From Lachnoclostridium sp. UBA7482 (lineage in GTDB: Bacteria; Bacillota; Clostridia; Lachnospirales; Lachnospiraceae): a DNA stretch of 7,268 bases. Under the pieces are notes generated by a model. That model was not told the DNA's origin, ran no database searches, and saw nothing but the letters and a program-made list of their open reading frames with translations. The position numbers and the translations under genes are program-made. Shown here one piece after another: positions 1-3,536 of the stretch (position 1 is the stretch's first letter; every line of letters starts with the position of its first letter). The stretch lies in NCBI GenBank assembly GCA_002479645.1, contig DLOO01000073.1:18795-26062 (forward strand), given 5' to 3'.

Positions 1-438
1 ATTCCTACCGGCGAGTTCATGGATGTAACCGGAACTCCGATGGATTTCCGTACTCCCAAGAAGATCGGCCGCGACATCAATGCGGATTTCGAGCCTCTCA
101 AGCTGGCAGGCGGTTACGACCACAACTATGTGCTTGACCTTGACATCGAGGAAGATGAAATGGAACTTGTTGCAAGTCTCTACGAAGAGAAGAGCGGACG
201 TTTCATGGAGGTTTACACCGATTGCCCCGGTATGCAGCTCTACACCGGCAACTTCATTGATGGTGAAAATGATTCCGCAAAGGGCAAGGGCGGCGTTGTA
301 TACAAGAAGCGTGACGGCGTATGCTTCGAGACGCAGTTCTATCCGAATGCATGCAACATCCCGGCATTCCCGAGCAGCATCTTCGAGGCAGGCGAGCCTT
401 TCGATTACTGCACAGTTTACAGCTTCTCTACGAAGTAA
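1..438 (+). CDS. galM: Aldose 1-epimerase (galactose mutarotase), C-terminal part, 5' end outside window
   Basis: The frame is open from base 1 and gives 145 residues ending in TAA; family members are about 340-350 residues, so this is roughly the last 40 percent. GalM interconverts alpha and beta anomers of galactose or glucose in the cytoplasm and feeds the Leloir pathway. Seen in sequence: IPTGEF at the left edge, GGYDHNYVL at in-window residues 37-45 (family motif with a sugar-binding Asp), and FETQFYPNACNIP around residue 110, whose Glu (codon 328-330) matches the catalytic base of the family. The partner catalytic His lies upstream of the window. Codon use is more GC-rich than in the bacteriocin genes that follow, which fits a resident chromosomal gene beside an accessory island. 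Its last 136 bp are duplicated at 1713-1848. No strong terminator follows the stop codon. Confidence 0.93.
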   Translation: MPTGEFMDVTGTPMDFRTPKKIGRDINADFEPLKLAGGYDHNYVLDLDIEEDEMELVASLYEEKSGRFMEVYTDCPGMQLYTGNFIDGENDSAKGKGGVVYKKRDGVCFETQFYPNACNIPAFPSSIFEAGEPFDYCTVYSFSTK

Positions 439-490
439 TTTTATTGCTGATCCTCCGGGCGGATAACAAGCAGATATAACGCGAATAAAT

Positions 491-530
491 TTTCAGGAAA
501 CTCCAGGAAAATTCAGGAAAATTCAGGAAA
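491..530 (+). repeat. Four tandem 10-bp direct repeats upstream of promoter, unit 1
   Basis: Four consecutive decamers run TTTCAGGAAA, CTCCAGGAAA, ATTCAGGAAA, ATTCAGGAAA, followed by AAAATTCTTG. The AGGAAA cores start at 495, 505, 515 and 525, exactly one helical turn apart, and the array ends 7 bp before the -35. A-tracts phased at 10 bp are expected to bend DNA and may act as an UP element. They could equally be half-sites for an activator binding one face of the helix. The array is kept, with small changes, in unit 2. Confidence 0.75.
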
Positions 531-537
531 AAAATTC

Positions 538-566
538 TTGCTTTTTCTGACATAAGAGAGTATACT
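538..566 (+). promoter_or_regulatory. Sigma-A-type promoter of bacteriocin unit 1
   Basis: TTGCTT (538-543), a 17-bp spacer and TATACT (561-566). The -10 matches consensus at five of six positions; the -35 matches only at TTG, so help from the upstream repeats is plausible. The expected start near 573 gives a leader of about 90 nt before the ATG at 661. Unit 2 has the equivalent promoter with the same spacer length. Confidence 0.8.
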
Positions 567-581
567 TTATACACAAATATG

Positions 582-619
582 GTTATTGGGAATTACTGTT
601 TTTAATAGCCGTAGGAATA
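582..619 (+). promoter_or_regulatory. Conserved 38-nt leader block, unit 1
   Basis: This part of the 5' untranslated leader matches 1986-2023 of unit 2 with only two differences, whereas the next 20 nt have diverged strongly. GTTATT (582-587) can pair with AATAGC (604-609) to form a weak hairpin with one G-U pair. It is a candidate RNA element or protein site in the leader; no known riboswitch class is recognised. Confidence 0.4.
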
Positions 620-621
620 GT

Positions 622-635
622 TACGTTATAACGTA
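622..635. promoter_or_regulatory. Perfect 14-bp palindrome in leader of unit 1
   Basis: TACGTTATAACGTA is a perfect two-fold palindrome in the leader, 12 nt before the AAGGAGAG ribosome binding site. It could be a dimeric repressor operator. Unit 2 has a different, looser inverted repeat at the same place (ATAAAT, 8 nt, ATTTAT at 2021-2040), so only the symmetry and not the sequence is retained. Confidence 0.4.
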
Positions 636-660
636 TTTTTGTGTGTAAAGGAGAGCAGCG

Positions 661-996
661 ATGAAAAAGAAACTCGTGTTATTGGTTATGTGCATGATTG
701 TTCTGAGCGCAATGTGTGGAATTGCAATGGCAACGACATATACACATGGTGTAAAAACGACTGATTCCTCAAATTATGAGAAAAGAGAGACGGTTTGGAC
801 GCCAACAGCGAATCAGAAGATTACGCTCAAGATGGATTGCAAAATCAAAGCGACCTCGAGCGCGGCTTATATGAAATCCGTTATGGTAGACATCACAGGA
901 GCGGCAGGCTATGATACTGCCAGAGGGCGAGTATGGGCTGATAAAAAAGGTGAAAAATATACGGAATGGTGTACGTTCGCGCATCAGGTGAAGTAA
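661..996 (+). CDS. Putative lactococcin-972-like secreted bacteriocin precursor, copy 1, C-terminus lost by frameshift
   Basis: The 111-residue product starts at ATG 661, 7 nt after AGGAG (649-653). Residues 1-24 form a Sec signal peptide (MKKK, hydrophobic stretch, AMA cleavage site) and the mature part begins TTYTHG. C60 and C104 are the only cysteines after the predicted cleavage site. Compared with the 130-residue copy at 2062-2454, four nucleotides are missing just after codon 106 (TTC, 976-978). The product therefore ends in AHQVK instead of the 24-residue tail. That tail is still readable in another frame at 996-1046, with its TAG at 1047-1049. The call as bacteriocin rests on context and on faint likeness to lactococcin 972 (THG near the mature start; a later G-V-W...G...TE...F pattern). 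It may be an inactive relic or a truncated variant. Confidence 0.72.
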   Translation: MKKKLVLLVMCMIVLSAMCGIAMATTYTHGVKTTDSSNYEKRETVWTPTANQKITLKMDCKIKATSSAAYMKSVMVDITGAAGYDTARGRVWADKKGEKYTEWCTFAHQVK

Positions 997-1059
997 GCCG
1001 CAAGTATAGTTCCCTGTATACGTTTTATGTGGAAATAAAGAACGATTAGCTTGTTTTGT

Positions 1060-1090
1060 ATGGGAAAGGTTCGCGAAGAACCTTTCCCAT
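1060..1090 (+). terminator. Intercistronic hairpin, unit 1 (probable attenuator or RNA-stabilising stem)
   Basis: A perfect 13-bp stem pairs 1060-1072 with 1078-1090, closing a GCGAA loop. It lies between the peptide gene and gene A, and CTTGAATT follows instead of a U-run. It is therefore more likely a partial terminator or 3' stabiliser that raises peptide mRNA over downstream genes than a full stop. Unit 2 carries the equivalent hairpin. Confidence 0.7.
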
Positions 1091-1109
1091 CTTGAATTAG
1101 GAGAGATAC

Positions 1110-1598
1110 ATGAAAAAAAAGAAAATATTAGTGGTTCTTTTTGCAGTAATTGGAGGGCTCTTTTTGCTGGCTAATCTGGCATGGGGAATCTTTGTTGCGA
1201 AAAGTCTTCATTTGCGGAATAAGGTGGAATATAACCGGATAAGACAAGAACACTATTATATGGACTACGATGCACAGCAGTTTTATTGGGGGTTTGATGA
1301 TCTGTATTATATGAATTTTCATTCCATGGGTCAGATTGGCAGTCCTGCGGTGGATGAGCAGGAAAATGATGAATTCTTGATTCATTACAATTTTTTCAAG
1401 GGATTTTCTTATACCTATGTGTATTTCGCTCCGCGCGATGATTCCTTTGAGAGTGCGATTCGACAGGCGGACGTCAGGCTGAATTTTAACGCAGACAGGA
1501 AATTGATTTTTGATGCGGATTATGAAAAATACGACCAGTATGCGGAACGGGTTCAGGATTTTTTTGATAAAGTGGATGCGATGTGGGGGATAAAATGA
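1110..1598 (+). CDS. Single-pass membrane protein A, copy 1; putative bacteriocin immunity/accessory protein
   Basis: A 162-residue protein starting at ATG 1110 behind AGGAGAG (1099-1105). I do not recognise a family. It has a lysine-rich start (MKKKK), one membrane helix at about residues 6-29 and an acidic, aromatic-rich domain of about 130 residues that should lie outside the cell. The helix lacks an obvious cleavage site, so it probably stays as an anchor. Near-twin of the 2515-3006 product: residues 1-46 are identical, residues 88 to the end differ once, and the changes cluster in 47-87. It follows the peptide gene after a hairpin, and its stop overlaps the start of the gene B remnant (ATGA). 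Position and topology suggest self-protection against the peptide, but this is inference; an export accessory role is also possible. Confidence 0.75.
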   Translation: MKKKKILVVLFAVIGGLFLLANLAWGIFVAKSLHLRNKVEYNRIRQEHYYMDYDAQQFYWGFDDLYYMNFHSMGQIGSPAVDEQENDEFLIHYNFFKGFSYTYVYFAPRDDSFESAIRQADVRLNFNADRKLIFDADYEKYDQYAERVQDFFDKVDAMWGIK

Positions 1599-1712
1599 AG
1601 ATAAAAAAATATGTTTTCGTTTTATAATAGTCTGTATTCGGTATCATCTGGGGCTGTGCTTTTCCCTGGGGGCAAAGGATTTGTGGTGGCTTTGGGGGCT
1701 CCGGAAGCATAT
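1595..1712 (+). pseudogene. Remnant of gene B (unit 1), internally deleted
   Basis: It aligns with the start and middle of the intact gene at 3003-3518. The ATG overlaps the gene A stop as in the intact copy, but the frame hits TAA TAG after about ten codons. Within the remnant, sequence matching up to GCTGT at 3079-3083 jumps to sequence after GCTGT at 3279-3283. That is a deletion of about 200 bp between short direct repeats; smaller gaps lie just upstream. Matching sequence ends at GCATAT (1707-1712), exactly where the duplicated galM tail begins. No functional product is expected. Confidence 0.88.
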
Positions 1713-1848
1713 CAGGAAGCGTGACGGCGTATGCTTCGAGACGCAGTTTCATCCGAATACATGCAACATCCCGGCATTCCCGAGCAGTATCTTCGAGGCA
1801 GGCGAGCCTTTCGATTACTGCACGGTTTACAGCTTCTCTGCGAAGTGA
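1713..1848 (+). pseudogene. galM 3'-end fragment duplicated with the bacteriocin unit
   Basis: It reads RKRDGVCFETQF and onward to SFSAK and a TGA stop at 1846-1848, 44 codons in the galM frame. It matches 303-438 closely. The catalytic-type Glu is retained, but the following FYPNA has become FHPNT and the stop has changed from TAA to TGA. There is no start codon, ribosome binding site or upstream domain, so this is a passenger fragment that marks the duplication endpoint and not a gene. Confidence 0.93.
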
Positions 1849-1900
1849 TTTTATCGCTGCTCCTCCGGCGGATAGCGTGTGGATATAACGCGAATAATTT

Positions 1901-1940
1901 TTTAGGATACTCCAGGAAAATTTTAGGAAAATTTAGAAAA
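1901..1940 (+). repeat. Approximately 10-bp direct repeats upstream of promoter, unit 2
   Basis: The units are TTTAGGATAC, TCCAGGAAAA, TTTTAGGAAA and ATTTAGAAAA. AGGA cores begin at 1904, 1914 and 1925, with a weaker AGAA at 1935, so spacing is 10, 11 and 10 bp. The array keeps the phasing and position of unit 1 despite base changes, ending 6 bp before the -35. This supports a role as activator sites or curved upstream DNA. Confidence 0.7.
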
Positions 1941-1946
1941 AAATTC

Positions 1947-1975
1947 TTGCGTTTTCTGGTAGAAGAGAGTATAAT
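1947..1975 (+). promoter_or_regulatory. Sigma-A-type promoter of bacteriocin unit 2
   Basis: TTGCGT (1947-1952), a 17-bp spacer and a perfect TATAAT (1970-1975). The -35 is poor, as in unit 1. Its -10 is better than that of unit 1, so the intact unit that feeds the transporter genes may be the stronger one. The expected start is near 1982. Confidence 0.83.
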
Positions 1976-1985
1976 ATACACTATA

Positions 1986-2023
1986 GTTATTGGAAATTAC
2001 TGTTTTTAATAGCCGTAAGAATA
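1986..2023 (+). promoter_or_regulatory. Conserved 38-nt leader block, unit 2
   Basis: It matches 582-619 at 36 of 38 positions and lies just after the predicted transcription start. The GTTATT/AATAGC pairing is retained. Downstream of it an inverted repeat (ATAAAT 2021-2026, ATTTAT 2035-2040) replaces the perfect palindrome of unit 1. Function unknown. Confidence 0.4.
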
Positions 2024-2061
2024 AATCATAATGTATTTATGTGTGTAAAGGGAGAGCAGCT

Positions 2062-2454
2062 ATGAAAAAGAAACTTGTGTTATTGGTTATGTGCATGATT
2101 GCTCTGAGCGCAATGTGTGGAATTGCTATGGCAACGACGTATACACATGGTGTGGAAACGACTAACTCCTCAACTTATGACGATAGAACGACTACATGGA
2201 CGCCGGCAGCGAATCGGGATATTACGCTTAAGGTGGATTGCCAAATTAAAGCAACATCAAGTGCGGCTTATATGAGATATGTTGTTCCGGATATGCTTCA
2301 AGGAACGTCCTATGATACTGCCAGAGGGCGAGTGTGGAGTGATAAAAAAGGTGAAAAATATACGGAATGGTGTACGTTCGATAACCCATCGGGTGAAATA
2401 AGCCGCAAGTATAGTTCCCTGTATACGTTTTATGTGGAAATAAAAAACGATTAG
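2062..2454 (+). CDS. Putative lactococcin-972-like secreted bacteriocin precursor, intact copy
   Basis: The precursor has 130 residues. ATG 2062 is chosen because GGGAG (2050-2054) sits 7 nt upstream and the start matches copy 1; an upstream GTG at 2041 overlaps that ribosome binding site. Residues 1-24 form a Sec signal peptide with an A-M-A cleavage site, leaving about 106 mature residues beginning TTYTHG. C60 and C104 could form one disulfide outside the cell. The mature chain is rich in Thr, Ser and Tyr, with YDTARGRVW and KYTEWCTF motifs and an aromatic C-terminus (SLYTFYVEIKND). Lactococcin 972 is shorter (about 66 mature residues) and, as I recall, lacks cysteine; the likeness is faint (W/Y-x-HG start, GVW...G...TE...F). 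The bacteriocin call comes mainly from the downstream 972-type permease and ATPase. A secreted protein of another kind cannot be excluded. Confidence 0.75.
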   Translation: MKKKLVLLVMCMIALSAMCGIAMATTYTHGVETTNSSTYDDRTTTWTPAANRDITLKVDCQIKATSSAAYMRYVVPDMLQGTSYDTARGRVWSDKKGEKYTEWCTFDNPSGEISRKYSSLYTFYVEIKND

Positions 2455-2466
2455 CTTGTTTTGTAT

Positions 2467-2493
2467 GGGAAAGGTTCGTGAAGAACCTTTCCC
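2467..2493 (+). terminator. Intercistronic hairpin, unit 2 (probable attenuator or RNA-stabilising stem)
   Basis: An 11-bp perfect stem (GGGAAAGGTTC, 2467-2477, with 2483-2493) closes a GTGAA loop. It is followed by TTCTTGAATT, not a run of U. It lies between the peptide stop and the gene A ribosome binding site, so partial termination or protection of the peptide mRNA 3' end is likely. The loop differs from unit 1 at one base (GCGAA), and both keep a GNRA-like start. Confidence 0.7.
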
Positions 2494-2514
2494 TTCTTGA
2501 ATTAGGAGAGATAC

Positions 2515-3006
2515 ATGAAAAAAAAGAAAATATTAGTGGTTCTTTTTGCAGTAATTGGAGGGCTCTTTTTGCTGGCTAATCTGGCATGGGGAATCTTTGT
2601 TGCGAAAAGTCTTCATTTGCGGAATAAGGTGGAATATAACCGGATAAGACAACGACACTTTTATAGAGACTACGACGATGCAGAGCATACATATTGCGGT
2701 TTTGATGATTTGTATTATATGAATTTTTACTCCAAGGGTCAGATTTACACTCCTTCTGTGGATGAGCAGGAACATGATGAATTCTTGATTCATTATAACT
2801 TTTTCAAGGGATTTTCTTATACCTATGTGTATTTCGCTCCGCGTGATGATTCCTTTGAGAGTGCGATTCGACAGGCGGACGTCAGGCTGAATTTTAACGC
2901 AGACAGGGAATTGATTTTTGATGCGGATTATGAAAAATACGACCAGTATGCGGAACGGGTTCAGGATTTTTTTGATAAAGTGGATGCGATGTGGGGGATA
3001 AAATGA
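2515..3006 (+). CDS. Single-pass membrane protein A, copy 2; putative bacteriocin immunity/accessory protein
   Basis: A 163-residue protein starting at ATG 2515 after AGGAGAG (2504-2510). No known family is recognised. It has a MKKKK start, one membrane helix at about residues 6-29 and a presumed external domain of about 130 residues. Landmarks are FDDLYYMNF (61-69), HYNFFKGFSYTY (about 89-100) and a charged helical C-terminus (YEKYDQYAERVQDFFDK). Compared with copy 1 it has one extra residue near 55, and all but one of the roughly 15 substitutions lie in residues 47-87. Its stop TGA overlaps the ATG of gene B in ATGA (3003-3006), with GGGGGA (2993-2998) as gene B's ribosome binding site inside this gene, so translation is coupled. 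A cognate immunity role for the intact peptide is the leading but unproven idea. Confidence 0.77.
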   Translation: MKKKKILVVLFAVIGGLFLLANLAWGIFVAKSLHLRNKVEYNRIRQRHFYRDYDDAEHTYCGFDDLYYMNFYSKGQIYTPSVDEQEHDEFLIHYNFFKGFSYTYVYFAPRDDSFESAIRQADVRLNFNADRELIFDADYEKYDQYAERVQDFFDKVDAMWGIK

Positions 3007-3518
3007 AGATAAGAAAAATATGTGTTCGCTTTTTAATAGCTTGTATGGTGCCGGTGCTTATTTACGGTATCATCTGGGGCTGTTATTGGAAGCGGTGCGA
3101 TATGTATCGGGACCGCGTAGTAGAAAAATACGGAATGGAAAGTGGACGTATTGACGGTTACAGATTTGGGTGTAGAATGCCGAATTTTTTTCGATTTAAT
3201 GCACTTTTCGGTATGTATACAAGTAATGATAATACAGAATATTCGGAGAATCATGTAGAACGTTATGAGATTCCGCAGCTGTTCTTTTTTCCCGGTGTGT
3301 TCAAAGGATTTGTGGTGGCTTCGGAGGCTCCGGAAGCATATGTTGTAGGAGCAGATGAAAACGGCGATTACATATACGCCGCCAGAGGAACGTATATTGA
3401 GCTGGATGAGAAGCTGAACCCATTAAACGAAAGGTCCGAGAAGGTATGGGAACGTGCGAGTGGTGCATATGATGAATTGATTTCACAAATGCAGATTCTC
3501 TTTGGAATATTTGAGTAA
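3003..3518 (+). CDS. Single-pass membrane protein B; putative immunity/accessory protein
   Basis: A 171-residue protein of no family I know. ATG 3003 is chosen over the in-frame GTG at 2991 because it overlaps the gene A stop (ATGA) and is preceded by GGGGGA 4 nt upstream; the same ATG is kept in the decayed copy at 1595. One membrane helix spans about residues 9-27 and the rest is probably external. It resembles protein A in layout: a helix anchor, an aromatic NF/FN segment followed by MYT (here about 68-73, versus IYT in A), FFFPGVFKGF (about 94-103, versus NFFKGF in A) and a C-terminal helix ending in a hydrophobic-G-I. The two may be ancient paralogues. The permease gene follows after 18 bp, so it belongs to the same transcript. 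Confidence 0.75.
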   Translation: MKIRKICVRFLIACMVPVLIYGIIWGCYWKRCDMYRDRVVEKYGMESGRIDGYRFGCRMPNFFRFNALFGMYTSNDNTEYSENHVERYEIPQLFFFPGVFKGFVVASEAPEAYVVGADENGDYIYAARGTYIELDEKLNPLNERSEKVWERASGAYDELISQMQILFGIFE

Positions 3519-3536
3519 ACAAGAGGATGATGGTAT

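Larger units (their letters stand above)
303..1712 (+). repeat. Tandem duplication, unit 1 (degenerate copy)
   Basis: This segment holds the galM 3' end, A-tract repeats, promoter, leader, a frameshifted peptide gene, the intercistronic hairpin, intact gene A and a gene B remnant. The same order recurs at 1713-3341. The offset is 1410 bp at the left end (galM stop at 436 versus 1846) and 1629 bp at the right end. The excess reflects a deletion of about 200 bp plus smaller gaps in the gene B remnant of unit 1. No insertion-sequence ends or target duplications are visible, so unequal or illegitimate recombination is the likelier origin. Confidence 0.93.
1713..3341 (+). repeat. Tandem duplication, unit 2 (complete copy)
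   Basis: This is the second copy of the 303-1712 segment: galM tail, A-tract repeats, promoter, leader, intact peptide gene, hairpin, gene A and gene B. It is the copy fused to the permease and ATPase genes. The junction at 1712/1713 joins gene B sequence (GCATAT) to galM sequence (CAGGAAGCG). Only a few bases of shared sequence exist at the two donor sites (TATAC near 299-303 and ATATG near 3338-3342), pointing to microhomology-mediated recombination. Confidence 0.92.

Noticed and set aside
444..475. Terminator after galM
   Set aside because: The GATCCTCCGGGCGGAT symmetry has an arm too tight for a stable loop and no U-tract, so it is not a convincing terminator.
491..530. Possible CRISPR-like or minisatellite array
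   Set aside because: The units are 10 bp with no spacers, there are only four of them, and they sit directly at a promoter; they fit upstream promoter elements.
491..530. LytTR-type response regulator binding repeats
   Set aside because: The cores (AGGAAA) do not resemble the GTT-containing LytTR 9-mers I know, and the spacing is 10 bp rather than about 21 bp, so no regulator family can be named.
661..1598. Toxin-antitoxin pair reading of the peptide and protein A
   Set aside because: The first product has a clear Sec signal peptide and the second is an anchored membrane protein; with a 972-type transporter downstream, a secreted bacteriocin with self-protection fits better.
303..1848. Insertion sequence or transposon carrying the duplicated unit
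   Set aside because: No terminal inverted repeats, target-site duplication or transposase gene borders either unit; the endpoints lie inside galM and gene B.
1731..2009. 92-codon plus-strand frame across the galM fragment and promoter
   Set aside because: It is out of frame with the galM remnant and runs through the A-tract repeats and promoter, with no ribosome binding site.
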